DNA from: Eubacterium sp.
GTDB taxonomy: Bacteria > Bacillota > Clostridia > Oscillospirales > Acutalibacteraceae
DNA: 64,000 nt
NCBI GenBank assembly: GCA_017446095.1
Contig: JAFSRN010000012.1
Location: 38,785-102,784, forward strand
Direction of reading: 5' to 3'
In this document: one piece after another, positions 42,526 to 51,771 of the stretch
How positions within the stretch are numbered: position 1 is the stretch's first letter
How the letters are laid out: each line of letters starts with the position of its first letter
Position numbers and translations under genes: made by a program
Notes under the pieces: generated by a model
Database searches by the model: none
Told to the model about the DNA's origin: nothing
What the model saw: the letters and a program-made list of their open reading frames with translations, nothing else

Positions 42526-42672
42526 GTAGGGGCGGATTTCCCAATCCGCCCGCGGAACGATGAGGTCATCGCGCCCTACGGTAGGGGCGATTCACGAATC
42601 GGCCGCAAATAATTGGTGTCATTAGGGACAGTCCCCAATGACATCATGCGGAGCGTCGAGGTCGCCGCTCCC
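42526..42672. repeat. Family A hairpin array after lipoprotein 2
   Basis: GTAGGGGCGGATTTCCCAATCCGCC (42526-42550), GGAACGATGAGGTCATCGCGCCCTAC, GTAGGGGCGATTCACGAATCGGCC (42581-42604), then GGTGTCATTAGGGACAGTCCCCAATGACATC (hairpin) and GGAGCGTCGAGGTCGCCGCTCC (42648-42669). The copies show changes such as CGGCC for CGCCC, so some are decaying. No gene in 42525-42690. Confidence 0.75.
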
Positions 42673-42690
42673 TGCTATCCACTGTCCACT

Positions 42691-42717
42691 AAAAAAAGCC
42701 CCGATGGGGCTTTTTTT
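42691..42717. terminator. Bidirectional terminator
   Basis: A-run, AGCCCC GAT GGGGCT, T-run. It serves the convergent lipoprotein side and the cytidylate-kinase-like gene, whose stop lies at its right edge. Confidence 0.85.
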
Positions 42718-43306
42718 ACCTGCGTTTATCTATGTAGTCAATCAGGGCGGCTGCGGTGCCGTCTATGCCGAGGCAGGAGGAATTGATGCACAGGTCGTAG
42801 TTGCGCATTTCGCCCCACTTGGTTTTGCAGTACTCGTTGTGGTACTCCCTGCGGCGCTTATCGTTTTTCTCATTAAGCTTAATCGCCTGCGGCATTGAGC
42901 AGTCGTGCTTTTTCATTGTGCGTTCGATGCGGCTGTAGTCGTCCGCGTAGATGAACACGGACACAAGCGCTTCGTTATCCTTAAGCACATAATCGGCGCA
43001 TCTGCCGCAGATAACAAACGATTCGCCCTTATCCGCCTGCTCTTTGATAAAATCAAACTGCATATGCGCAAGCGCGTAAGACGGCGAGCTGTTAAAGCCG
43101 TTAACCGTTCTTGAAGTAAAGACGTTAATCGTTTTTTCGTCCTCGCCTGAAAAGTCGCTCATATCAACGCCCTTTTCCTTACCGATTTCGGCAAGGATAT
43201 TTTTGTCGTAAAGCGGAATATCGTAATGTTCCGCAATCTTTTTAGCAATGTCGTGACCGCCGCTTGAAAACTCTCTGCTGACAGAAATGATAAATTGTTT
43301 AGCCAT
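42716..43306 (-). CDS. Cytidylate-kinase-like protein
   Basis: 196 residues. FIISVSREFSSGGHDIAKKIAEHYDIPLYDKNIL is the P-loop region of the cytidylate-kinase-like family (SREFGSGG type loop), with FVICGRCADYVL and a LID rich in Arg/Lys (MKKHDCSMPQAIKLNEKNDKRRREYHNEY), and CINSSCLGIDG. These proteins form a family separate from Cmk; the substrate is not known. Frequently found next to membrane transporters in Clostridia. AAGGGG precedes the ATG. Confidence 0.87.
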   Translation of the reverse strand: MAKQFIISVSREFSSGGHDIAKKIAEHYDIPLYDKNILAEIGKEKGVDMSDFSGEDEKTINVFTSRTVNGFNSSPSYALAHMQFDFIKEQADKGESFVICGRCADYVLKDNEALVSVFIYADDYSRIERTMKKHDCSMPQAIKLNEKNDKRRREYHNEYCKTKWGEMRNYDLCINSSCLGIDGTAAALIDYIDKRR

Positions 43307-43427
43307 ATTTTACCCCTTTCTTAAAAGCAAAATAATATTACAAAGGTATTATACTACCAAACGGCGAGTAAGTAAACACTTTTCATTAAATTTGCACAAT
43401 AAAATGTATTTTGCCGCCCGATATTTG

Positions 43428-43456
43428 TTGACAATTGCCTGTGCATAAGATATATT
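43428..43456 (+). promoter_or_regulatory. Promoter of the glutamine-synthetase-family gene
   Basis: -35 TTGACA (43428-43433), 17-base spacer, -10 TATATT (43451-43456). Leader of about 50 bases; AAGGTG 8 bases before the ATG. Confidence 0.75.
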
Positions 43457-43511
43457 AGAATTATCAGGACATATATTTTTTGCGACTATTCTAAGGCAAG
43501 GTGATTATTTA

Positions 43512-44732
43512 ATGAGATACAGCAGTGACGATGTTTACCGCTATGTTCGCGAAAAAAAGATTAGGTCTGTCCGTCTTGCGTTTTGCGACGTTTACGGGTG
43601 GGAAAAAAGTATTTCCATCACGCCGGAGGAAGTGCTTGACGCGTTCCAGTACGGCGTAACAATCAACACGCGCGACGTTAAGAACTTCGGCGAAAATGTG
43701 TACACCGATTTAGTTCTGCACCCTATTGCAGACACAATGTCCGAGCTGCCGTTCCAGGCAGAGGACGACCGTATGGTGCGTATGTTTTGCAGTATGACAC
43801 TGCCCGACGGCACACCGTTTGAAAGGCGCGGCACAAAAAGCCTGCTCAGGCACGCAATGGACATTGCGGAGGTTGAGGGCTACGAGTTTTACTTCGGCAC
43901 AGAGCTTGAATACTATCTGATGAAAACCGACGAACACGGCTTGCCGCTTGACATTCCGCACGACAAGGCGACTTTCCTTGACATTCCGCCCGACGACAGG
44001 TGCGATTCCATAAGGCGTAACATCACGAGGTCGCTTGAAAAAATGGAGGTTAAGCCGAGCAATATGTTCCACCAGCGCGGCCACGGGCAGAACGAGATTG
44101 ATTTTTCGTTTTCCAACCCGATTACCGCAGGCGATAATATTACGACTGCAAAAACGCTGATTAAGGTTATTGCGGACAGGAACAATCTGTACGCTGACTT
44201 TTCCCCAAAGACTTACGAAAACCACCCCGGCAACTCCTGCCACATCACGTTTTCCGTGCAGTCGAGCGACGGTAAGACGGACAGCCTGAACCACGCGGTT
44301 GCAGGTATACTGGAAAAGATTGCCGATATGACGCTGTTTTTTAACCCCTACGAGGAATCGTACCGCAGGTTCGGCAAATACGGAGCGCCGGAATATATTT
44401 CGTGGTCGAGCGAAAACCGCTCGCAGCTGTTGAGAATACCGCAGACTGTGGGACACTTCCACAAAGCAGAACTGCGTTCCCCCGACGCCGCGATGAACCC
44501 GTACCTTGCGTTTGCGCTGATAATCCACGCGGCGCTTTACGGCATAAAGAACCGTCTTACGCTGCCGGACGAGGCAAAGTTTGACTTTGACACAGCGGAC
44601 GCACAAACCGTTGCAAAATACCAAAAGCTGCCGCAAACCCTGGAGGAAGCGCGCGAGCTTGCAAAGAACAGCGAATTTGTAAACAAAGTAGTTCCTCAAG
44701 AGATACTTGAACTCTATTTAAAAGATGATTAA
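43512..44732 (+). CDS. Glutamine-synthetase-family enzyme (short)
   Basis: 406 residues, about 40 shorter than typical GlnA of Firmicutes. N-terminal beta-grasp with VRLAFCDVYGWEKSISIT, then catalytic motifs FGTELEYYLM, RGHGQNEIDFSFSNPITAGDNITTAKTLIKVIA, ENHPGNSCHITFSV, WSSENRSQLLRIP and ELRSPDAAMNPYLAFALI, where the Glu/His/Arg metal and ATP ligands are kept. It lacks an adenylylation-type tail. Probably a glutamate-ammonia ligase or a relative acting on other amines (GlnT or gamma-glutamylpolyamine type); the divergent loops make the substrate uncertain. Stands alone with promoter and terminator. Confidence 0.85.
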   Translation: MRYSSDDVYRYVREKKIRSVRLAFCDVYGWEKSISITPEEVLDAFQYGVTINTRDVKNFGENVYTDLVLHPIADTMSELPFQAEDDRMVRMFCSMTLPDGTPFERRGTKSLLRHAMDIAEVEGYEFYFGTELEYYLMKTDEHGLPLDIPHDKATFLDIPPDDRCDSIRRNITRSLEKMEVKPSNMFHQRGHGQNEIDFSFSNPITAGDNITTAKTLIKVIADRNNLYADFSPKTYENHPGNSCHITFSVQSSDGKTDSLNHAVAGILEKIADMTLFFNPYEESYRRFGKYGAPEYISWSSENRSQLLRIPQTVGHFHKAELRSPDAAMNPYLAFALIIHAALYGIKNRLTLPDEAKFDFDTADAQTVAKYQKLPQTLEEARELAKNSEFVNKVVPQEILELYLKDD

Positions 44733-44740
44733 ACAGTAAC

Positions 44741-44766
44741 AAAAAAGAGCCCCGCGGGGCTCTTTT
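44741..44766. terminator. Bidirectional terminator between the GS-like and GPH genes
   Basis: A-run, AGAGCCCC GC GGGGCTCT, T-run; shared by the convergent genes. Confidence 0.85.
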
Positions 44767-44773
44767 ATTGTAT

Positions 44774-46333
44774 TTAATCTGCTTCTGCGCTGTTTCTTCT
44801 TTCAACAAGCTTTTCAAGCATCTGTGCATGCTCCGAATCCGTCATAGCGTAGTTCTTAATCGGCAGTGCGGACAGCAGCATACCGATAGCAATCGGGATA
44901 GAGATAAGGAAGAACATTGCCGCAGCGTACTTACCGCCGTCGAGCTGATAGAAGTGTTCGCCCTGTGCAAGGCGGAAGTTGATGTTATCAAGATTCTCGC
45001 CCGAGAACTTAACAATCGTGTAAACAACGCCCTGAATAAGCGCTGCGATACCGCCTGAAAGCTTGGTGAGGAACGACTGACCCGAGAAGAATACACCGTC
45101 CGGACGGTAGCCCTTGTGGTATTCCTCATAGTCAACGCAGTCAGCAATCATAATCGACTGCATTACGTTGATGCCACCCATTGAAGCAGCAGCAAGACCG
45201 ATGCAAAGTGCAGTTACGATAATCCAGACCCACGGAAGCAGGTTGCCGCCGGAAACCTTGTATGCCACAAACAGCAGCAGGTACGGAACTGCGCCCACAA
45301 CGGAATAGAAGTTATAGAGCTTTTTATTCTCAAACTTCTTAACAAGGTTAGGCGTAATTGCCATTGCCACGAACTGCGGCACAAACACTGCAAGACCGAT
45401 AATACCAATCTTAACTATACGCATACCGCCGTCGTACTTCATAGCATTTTCCATAAGGTTGAAGTCCGTGTAGTAGTACAGAAGAAGCGGCATAGCAAGA
45501 ATCATAAGCAGCTGCAGCGGTGAACGAAGCACGCCGGAAATAAGTATCTGCCTGAACGGCTTGCAGTTCCACATAATCTTAAAGTTATCAATAATACCGC
45601 GCTTATCCTCTGCGTCGCCGGGTACACGCTCGCGTGTAACAAGACCTGCGATTTCAAACAGAATAGTAGCAATAACGGTGAGTACAACTACGGTGAAAAT
45701 CCACGAAGCCTTTTTAATTTCGTTATTAGCCATCTGCTGCGTGATTTCGCCTGCTTTAACCATAGCGTCGTACTTGCCTTTGAACATACCTGCAAAAGCG
45801 TCGGGTACAAAGCTTACAACGGTACCGATACCGCCGATACCTGCAGCAACCCTTGCAAGACCGATAATCTTTGCACGGTCGTTCTGGTCATCAGTCATAA
45901 GCGAGGTGATGCCCCACAGCGGAATATCGCAAACGGTAAACAGCATACCCCACACGATGTAGGATACAGCAGCCCACGCAACGATAAGTACCTTGCTTGC
46001 GCCGGGGTTTGTGTAGATACCGTTCATAAAGCACAGTATCGTCATTGCGCCGATAATCGCCGGGAAGATAATCAGATACGGACGGCATTTACCCCATTTA
46101 GTATGTGTTCTGTCAACGATAGTACCCATCATCGGGTCGTTAACTGCGTCCCAGATACGCGCAATAAAGATGATAGCACTTACTGCGGCAGCAGGTATGT
46201 ACAGCACTGAGCCGAGATATACGCTTACAAGACCTGCAGCAATTACCTGATAGACGAGGTTCTGACCGAACATACCGGTTAAATAACCGAACATCTCACC
46301 TTTTGAGTAGGTGTTCTTTTTTGTTTCGCCCAT
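44774..46333 (-). CDS. GPH-family sugar:cation symporter
   Basis: 519 residues, about twelve membrane segments; GGAG lies 7 bases before the ATG. IWDAVNDPMMGTIVDRTHTKWGKCRPYL is the GPH loop 2-3 motif, and YHKGYRPDGVFFSGQSFLTKLSGGIAALIQG the equivalent late motif. An unusually long C-terminal half compared with the 31899-33332 symporter. Substrate unknown. No sugar enzyme adjoins, though a GH28 gene lies 2.2 kb further on. Confidence 0.9.
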   Translation of the reverse strand: MGETKKNTYSKGEMFGYLTGMFGQNLVYQVIAAGLVSVYLGSVLYIPAAAVSAIIFIARIWDAVNDPMMGTIVDRTHTKWGKCRPYLIIFPAIIGAMTILCFMNGIYTNPGASKVLIVAWAAVSYIVWGMLFTVCDIPLWGITSLMTDDQNDRAKIIGLARVAAGIGGIGTVVSFVPDAFAGMFKGKYDAMVKAGEITQQMANNEIKKASWIFTVVVLTVIATILFEIAGLVTRERVPGDAEDKRGIIDNFKIMWNCKPFRQILISGVLRSPLQLLMILAMPLLLYYYTDFNLMENAMKYDGGMRIVKIGIIGLAVFVPQFVAMAITPNLVKKFENKKLYNFYSVVGAVPYLLLFVAYKVSGGNLLPWVWIIVTALCIGLAAASMGGINVMQSIMIADCVDYEEYHKGYRPDGVFFSGQSFLTKLSGGIAALIQGVVYTIVKFSGENLDNINFRLAQGEHFYQLDGGKYAAAMFFLISIPIAIGMLLSALPIKNYAMTDSEHAQMLEKLVERRNSAEAD

Positions 46334-46428
46334 TATTTTACTCCTTAAAACATATTAGCATTAAACTAAATTATATTTTAACAGAAAACGCGATTTTTTA
46401 CAAGTACAATTTGGGCAAAATGTATATA

Positions 46429-48219
46429 TTACAGCAAAATATTAATCAGTCCGCACAGCGCAGAGCCCAGAGCAAGCGGTACGAGGACGGACATAAGCGT
46501 CCATTTTATGCTGCGTGTTTCCTTAAACACAGTGATTAGCGTGGTTGAGCACGGGAAGTGGAACAGCGTAAATACACAGGTGCAAAGCGCGGTTTTGGCA
46601 GTCCAGCCGTTATCAAGCAGAATCTGCTGCAGCGACGATGCGTTGGACAGTTCGCTGAGCGTTCCCGACGAGAGATACGCCATCAGCGCAATCGGCAGCA
46701 CGATTTCGTTTGCAGGGAAGCCGAGTATAAACGCAAGCAGGATTACGCCGTCCATACCGAGCGCTCTGCCTGTTCCGTCCAGCGCGCCCGAGAGGTGCGC
46801 CAGCAGGGTTAAGTCCCCTGCCCTGATGTTTGCAAACAGCCAGATAATCAGCCCTGCAGGTGCAGCTACAACAACGGCGCGAAGCAGGACGAACAGCACC
46901 TTTTCGCGCAGACAGAGCAGCGTGGTTTTAACAAACTGCGGCGTGCGGTACGGCGGAAGTTCCATAACAACAGGCACGCTTTTGCCCTTTAGCACGGTCT
47001 TGCCGAGTACAAACGAGGCGGCAAACGTGCCGAGCGTGGACAGCGCGATGAAGCCAAGCAGCACAGCCGCAGCAGTGAAACTGCTTTTTGCAAAAAACAT
47101 ACCGATTATCGCAAGCAGTATCGGGAACCTGCCGTTGCAGGGCGTGAGCGAGTTTGTAACAATTGCGATAAGGCGTTCCCTTTTGCTGTCGATTATCCGC
47201 GCGCCCGTAACGCCAACGGCGTTGCAGCCAAGCCCCATACAGGTGCAAAGCGACTGCTTGCCGCACGCGCCGCATTTTTCAAAACAGTAGTCAAAGTTAA
47301 AGGCAATACGCGGCAGCAGACCAAAGTCCTCAAGCAGGGCAAACAGAGGGAAAAATATAGCCATCGGCGGCAGCATAACCGCCACCACCCAGAACAGAAC
47401 GCGCAGCACGCCGTGGACGAGAGCGTCGATTATTACCGCGGAAATACCGATTGCCGCCATGCTGCCTGCAAGCCGTGCTTCAAGGAAGCCGAACAGGCGC
47501 GACAGCAGTTCGGACGGGTAGTTTGACAGGCTGACGGTAAGCCACAGCAGCACGGCAAAAATAACTGCCATTGCCGCAAACGAGGTCACTTTGCCGAGCA
47601 TAATTCTGTCGAGCATACTCTGCTTTTGCACCTTGTTTTGGGTTATTACGGCTGCGGAAAACTCCTTTGCTTTTGCAAACGCCGCCTCGCCCTCGTCAAC
47701 AGTAATCGGCGCAGGTGTTACCGCGCCCGTGGTCACAAGGTGTATCTGTTCAAGCAGGTTGTTTAGCCCTCTGCCCGAGCGCGCGGTTGATTTTACAACA
47801 GGCACGCCGAGCAGCGCTGACAGCTTTTCGCCGTCAACGTATATCCCCTTTTTGCGCGCCTCGTCACAGAGATTTAACAGCACAACCGCCTTGTCTGTAA
47901 GGTGAAACAGTTGGAACACAAGCGGCAGCGAGCGCTCAAGCACGGTGCAATCCACCACGCACACAAGGCAGTCCGGAGTGTGCGCACGCAGGTACTCGCC
48001 GGCTACGGCTTCCTCTTTTGAAGCGGCGTGCAGCGAATATGTACCCGGCAAATCAACCACCGAGTAATTATTGAACTTGTAGTAGAATTGAGATGCTTTT
48101 GTGTCGACCGTTTTGCCTATCCAATTACCCGTGTGGCGATGCATGCCGGTAAGTTCGTTGAACACCGTGCTTTTACCGACGTTAGGGCTGCCTGCAAGGG
48201 CAACAGTGCGCAGGCTCAT
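46429..48219 (-). CDS. feoB: Ferrous iron transporter FeoB
   Basis: 596 residues from the ATG at 48219; the frame extends 34 codons further but that part lies inside feoA. G1 GSPNVGKST (10-18), G3 DLPGTYSL and G4-like NLCDEARKKG mark the GTPase domain; gate regions PCNGRFPILLAI and the C-terminal FALLEDFGLLPR and CTCVFTLFHFPCSTTLITVFKET complete the transport domain. Imports Fe(II) in low-oxygen habitats. The start overlaps feoA by 4 bases (ATGA). Confidence 0.96.
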   Translation of the reverse strand: MSLRTVALAGSPNVGKSTVFNELTGMHRHTGNWIGKTVDTKASQFYYKFNNYSVVDLPGTYSLHAASKEEAVAGEYLRAHTPDCLVCVVDCTVLERSLPLVFQLFHLTDKAVVLLNLCDEARKKGIYVDGEKLSALLGVPVVKSTARSGRGLNNLLEQIHLVTTGAVTPAPITVDEGEAAFAKAKEFSAAVITQNKVQKQSMLDRIMLGKVTSFAAMAVIFAVLLWLTVSLSNYPSELLSRLFGFLEARLAGSMAAIGISAVIIDALVHGVLRVLFWVVAVMLPPMAIFFPLFALLEDFGLLPRIAFNFDYCFEKCGACGKQSLCTCMGLGCNAVGVTGARIIDSKRERLIAIVTNSLTPCNGRFPILLAIIGMFFAKSSFTAAAVLLGFIALSTLGTFAASFVLGKTVLKGKSVPVVMELPPYRTPQFVKTTLLCLREKVLFVLLRAVVVAAPAGLIIWLFANIRAGDLTLLAHLSGALDGTGRALGMDGVILLAFILGFPANEIVLPIALMAYLSSGTLSELSNASSLQQILLDNGWTAKTALCTCVFTLFHFPCSTTLITVFKETRSIKWTLMSVLVPLALGSALCGLINILL

Positions 48220-48437
48220 ATGGTCACCGCCACACGGCTTGCGTCGCGCTTTCGCAGGGCGACTGCGCTGCCCTTTGCAAAGTACAGTATGGGCGAGCCG
48301 AACGCGCTGCGGCATATGCACTCCACCCTTTCGCCTGCGGTAAAGCCCATTTCACCGAGCCGCCGCGTGAATGCGGCATCTGCGTTTATAGACGATATAA
48401 CACCGCTTTGAGCGTCCTTAAGTTCAGACAAAAACAT
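48216..48437 (-). CDS. feoA: FeoA
   Basis: 73 residues, the SH3-like FeoA fold: RRLGEMGFTAGERVECICRSAFGSPILYFAKGSAVALRKRDASRVAV. A small cytoplasmic partner needed for FeoB activity. TGAGGTGG lies before the ATG. No separate promoter is obvious in the 53 bases after the GH28 gene. Confidence 0.94.
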   Translation of the reverse strand: MFLSELKDAQSGVISSINADAAFTRRLGEMGFTAGERVECICRSAFGSPILYFAKGSAVALRKRDASRVAVTI

Positions 48438-48490
48438 AAAACCACCTCACGGCATTGTATGCGTGAAGCGGTCTGTGTGTTAATTATGAA

Positions 48491-50032
48491 TTATATTACG
48501 TCCTGCGTAATTATCTTTTCTTTCCAAGTGGAGCGCGGCGGGGAGCAGTTGTAATCAAGCAGCTTTAAGCCTTTGACATGCCTTGCCCATATTCCGTAGG
48601 CAGGCAAATTGCGAAAGCGCCAGCTCTCGGGGTAAACTGTGCTGTATTCGGGGATAAACGCCCTTTTGTCGTAAACTTCCTTGTACGGCGCATAGGTAAC
48701 GTCAATATTTTTCAGCGTGACGTCCTCGACATACTTTGTAATACCCTTTTGCCTGAAGCCTGCGACAATAATCGGAATTTCCGCGTCGGTTGCGGTGATG
48801 TTTTCAATATGAATATCCCTGACCTCGCCGAGCATATTGAAGGTGTCCCTGTCGGCAGAGGAAGCCTTCTCGCGCTTTTTGCCGAACTCGACTGCGTTGG
48901 CGGTTTCCGCCGTAACTTCTGCCGCGCGGTTGCGGTTACACAGGCGGATGAACACAGGGCAGGTCACGCGGTTCATCTTAATATTGCGCGCCGTGACATT
49001 GCTGACTTTTGAGCCGTCAGCGCTCTCAACAGCTATTCCACTGACGGTGCCGGGGTAGATGTCCGTCATCATAAACGAACAGCCCTCAACAAGAATATCG
49101 CTGATGTCATAAGTGGTTTCCGTGCCGATTTTGAACGCGTTGGCACAGGAGATAACCTCGCAGTTTCTGACGGTGATATTGTGCATCTCCCCCTTGCTGC
49201 CGAGCCATATAGCGTTTTTGATACAAATGCCGTCGTCGGCGGTGGAAACAAAGCAGTGGTCGATACTCATATTGCTGCTGCCTGAAATGTCAAAGCCGTC
49301 GGCGTTTGCGGTGTGGCGGTTGTTGTTGATGACAAAATCGCAAATATCAACGCCGTCGCAGCTGTCGAGCCTGAACGACCAGTGCGCCGCGTTTTCGATA
49401 ATAAAGTTATGCGCCTTTACGTTGGTACAATCCCTGAAGTAAACGGGACCGCCGTATTTGTTCGGGTGAGCAAAGCGGAGCTGCGCGCGTGCGTCACGCC
49501 TCATCTGTATAACGTCGATAACCTCGGGGTGTTCGGTCTGATTTGCGTCCCAAAGCGGCTTTCTGCCGAAGTATTCGCCGTTGCCCTTGACCTTGCCGCC
49601 GCCTGTAAGAGTAATGTTGTCGCACCCGTCAGCGTGGATAATTCCGAGATGGTTGTAGCCCTCGCCTGTCTTGTTTGCGCAAAGCGCGCTGCCCCTTGCG
49701 ATAAACAGCGTAACGCCCGATTTCATAAACACGGTGGTAGTCACATAGTCGCCGCCGTCCACAAGCACAGTGCCGCCGACCTCTGCCGCCGCGTGGATTG
49801 CGGAATTAATGCACTCGGCGTTGTCGTGCTTTGCGGTGTCAGCGCCGAAGTCGCGGATGTCAAAGATGTTTTCTGTCGGGACTTCCTGCTCGCTGATATA
49901 ATCGTCCTCGGGATAGTAAGACGAAAAGTCAAACGGGTAAACCTTATTAAAAGGTTCACCCTCTGTAATTCTCAAATCCTTGCCGAATAAAAGTGTGTTG
50001 AGTTTATCAATGTGTGTACGTTTATCTTTCAT
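48491..50032 (-). CDS. Glycoside hydrolase family 28 (polygalacturonase-like)
   Basis: 513 residues from the ATG at 50032; upstream frame overlaps the Na/Pi gene. Right-handed beta-helix pattern: FDIRDFGADTAKHDNAECINSAIHAAAEVGGTVLVDGGDYVTTTVFMKSGVTLFIARGS, then TANADGFDISGSSN and VSTADDGICIKN, the Asp-Gly and Asp-Asp catalytic elements of GH28. No signal peptide, so it acts inside the cell, probably on imported pectin fragments or other uronides. The region around HWSFRLDSCDGVDICDFVINNN supports the fold. Weak ribosome site; lies 7 bases after the Na/Pi gene, so coupled translation is likely. Confidence 0.88.
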   Translation of the reverse strand: MKDKRTHIDKLNTLLFGKDLRITEGEPFNKVYPFDFSSYYPEDDYISEQEVPTENIFDIRDFGADTAKHDNAECINSAIHAAAEVGGTVLVDGGDYVTTTVFMKSGVTLFIARGSALCANKTGEGYNHLGIIHADGCDNITLTGGGKVKGNGEYFGRKPLWDANQTEHPEVIDVIQMRRDARAQLRFAHPNKYGGPVYFRDCTNVKAHNFIIENAAHWSFRLDSCDGVDICDFVINNNRHTANADGFDISGSSNMSIDHCFVSTADDGICIKNAIWLGSKGEMHNITVRNCEVISCANAFKIGTETTYDISDILVEGCSFMMTDIYPGTVSGIAVESADGSKVSNVTARNIKMNRVTCPVFIRLCNRNRAAEVTAETANAVEFGKKREKASSADRDTFNMLGEVRDIHIENITATDAEIPIIVAGFRQKGITKYVEDVTLKNIDVTYAPYKEVYDKRAFIPEYSTVYPESWRFRNLPAYGIWARHVKGLKLLDYNCSPPRSTWKEKIITQDVI

Positions 50033-50039
50033 AGCAAAA

Positions 50040-51680
50040 TTATCTGATACTGTGAATAAGCTGTTTGTCGCGGCGCGCTGACCAAGCGATGTTGTATGCG
50101 TGGTCGCCCATTCTCTCAAGGTCCTGCATAACCTTGGTGAAGGCTACGCCCGACTTTGTTGAACACTTCTTTTCGCGCAGACGCTGAACGTGGTTGTCCT
50201 GTGCCTCGCCGGTCTTTCTGTCAATGCCGTCCTCAAGCATATGAAGCTCGTGACCCTCGGCATCGGTAAGGCGTCCGTTTTTGAACGCGTCAACAGAACG
50301 GTCATAGAGTTCAAGAACATCTTTGTAAACGTTTTCAAACTCCTGCATAGCCGCTTCGGAAAAATTCAGCTCGCTGCTCTTCGCATCCTTGGTACGTTCA
50401 AGAATATTAAGCGCGTGGTCTCCTATTCTTTCAAGGTCGGTGATTGTGTGAAGCACGCGGACAATACGCTCAGATACATCGGCATTGAGCTCGTGGGAAG
50501 TGATGTTTACAAGGAAGTCGGAAATCGAGTGATTAAGCCAGTTAATCAGTTCTTCATTATCGAGTATGTCACGCTCCCTGGACGTATCGCTGTTTATAAA
50601 CGCGTCAACTGCCAGTCCGATATTCTCACGCACTACCTGCGCCATACGGTTAACCTCGGCAACGACCTCCTGCGAGGTTGCCATCGGGTTGTCAAGCACC
50701 TTGACATCAATATAACTGAAGCGCATTTCCGACTCGTGCTCTTTTTCGGGTATCAGTTTTTTCGATATTTTAACTACAACCTGTACAAACGGCAGCAGTA
50801 CAAGCGCTGTAACAACTTTAAATATAATATGTGCCGCCGCAACCTGAACGGAGCCGTCGGCTGAAAGTGAAGCTATCCAGCTGTCAAACGGTGTGAACAG
50901 TGCGAGAGGTGTGAATATCAGCATACCGACAAAGTCGAATATAAAGTAAACCATTGCGGCTCTTTTGGCGTTTGTCTTTGCACCGATTGAGGACAAAAAC
51001 AGCGGCGTTGCCGAGCCAACGTTAATACCGATAATCAGATAAATCGCAAAGTCAATAGGCATAAGCCCTTTGAGCGCAAGCATCTGCAAAACACCGATTG
51101 CAGCGCTTGACGACTGCAAAACGGAACACATCAGAATACCTATAATAAGACCTAAAAACGGGTTGTTTGCGTGTGTGATAAAGCCCTGGAAGGCAGCGCT
51201 TGTTTTAAGCACGCCCATAGCGTCGTCGCCGCTCATCGTCTTCAGACCAAAGAAAAGAATACCGAAACCAAGAATAACCTGACCGATATATTTTCTGTTT
51301 AGTTTCTTTGAAAACAGCGCCATAACCGCACCGACAAAAATACATATCGGCGCAATAGCCGAAACGTCAAGCGCGATAAGCACGGCGGTAATCGTGGTAC
51401 CGATATTGGCACCGATTATAACGCCCGTCGCCTGCGCAAGAGTCATAATTCCGGCGTTGAGAAAGCCCATCAGCATAACCGTTGTTGCCGACGACGACTG
51501 AATAATTACAGTCACAATAACGCCGAGGAAAAAGCCCTTAAAGCGGTTGCTTGTAAGCTTTTCAAGCAGGTTTTTCATCTTGTTTCCGGCAACCTGGTTA
51601 ATCGCTTCGCTCATATACTTCATACCGAAGAGGAAGAGCCCAAGCCCGCCGAAAAGATAAATAATGTTTTTAATTCCCAT
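50040..51680 (-). CDS. Na/Pi cotransporter with PhoU-like domain
   Basis: 546 residues. Two inverted-repeat membrane units with the QSSSATTVMLMGFLNAGIM and QSSSAAIGVLQMLALKG motifs of NptA/YjbB Na+/phosphate cotransporters, about 8-9 helices in the first 320 residues, then a PhoU-like helical domain (DLERIGDHALNILER and DLERMGDHAYNIAWSAR). It takes up or exports phosphate with sodium. Promoter at 51730-51758, TGAGGTAG before the ATG. Confidence 0.93.
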   Translation of the reverse strand: MGIKNIIYLFGGLGLFLFGMKYMSEAINQVAGNKMKNLLEKLTSNRFKGFFLGVIVTVIIQSSSATTVMLMGFLNAGIMTLAQATGVIIGANIGTTITAVLIALDVSAIAPICIFVGAVMALFSKKLNRKYIGQVILGFGILFFGLKTMSGDDAMGVLKTSAAFQGFITHANNPFLGLIIGILMCSVLQSSSAAIGVLQMLALKGLMPIDFAIYLIIGINVGSATPLFLSSIGAKTNAKRAAMVYFIFDFVGMLIFTPLALFTPFDSWIASLSADGSVQVAAAHIIFKVVTALVLLPFVQVVVKISKKLIPEKEHESEMRFSYIDVKVLDNPMATSQEVVAEVNRMAQVVRENIGLAVDAFINSDTSRERDILDNEELINWLNHSISDFLVNITSHELNADVSERIVRVLHTITDLERIGDHALNILERTKDAKSSELNFSEAAMQEFENVYKDVLELYDRSVDAFKNGRLTDAEGHELHMLEDGIDRKTGEAQDNHVQRLREKKCSTKSGVAFTKVMQDLERMGDHAYNIAWSARRDKQLIHSIR

Positions 51681-51729
51681 ATTCTACCTCAATTGAGTAA
51701 TTGCAAAAAGTCCGACTTTTCACAAATAC

Positions 51730-51758
51730 AGTATACACCAATATAGTGCAAATGTAAA
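51730..51758 (-). promoter_or_regulatory. Promoter of the Na/Pi cotransporter gene
   Basis: On the minus strand -35 TTTACA (51753-51758), 17-base spacer, -10 TATACT (51730-51735). Confidence 0.7.
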
Positions 51759-51771
51759 CAATTAGTTTTTA

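Noticed and set aside
41330-42607. Dense short repeats that could suggest a CRISPR array
   Set aside because: Units are not evenly spaced, the spacers are not of uniform length, the repeats have different stems, and genes lie between them. No cas genes are present.
43710-44699. A 329-residue minus-strand frame opposite the glutamine-synthetase-like gene
   Set aside because: It is the antisense of a clear enzyme gene with a promoter, ribosome site and conserved motifs; its own sequence is Arg/Val/His-rich without domains.
48220-48321. N-terminal extension of FeoB to 48321
   Set aside because: It lies inside the feoA frame; the FeoB GTPase domain begins at MSLRTVALAG with its own site.
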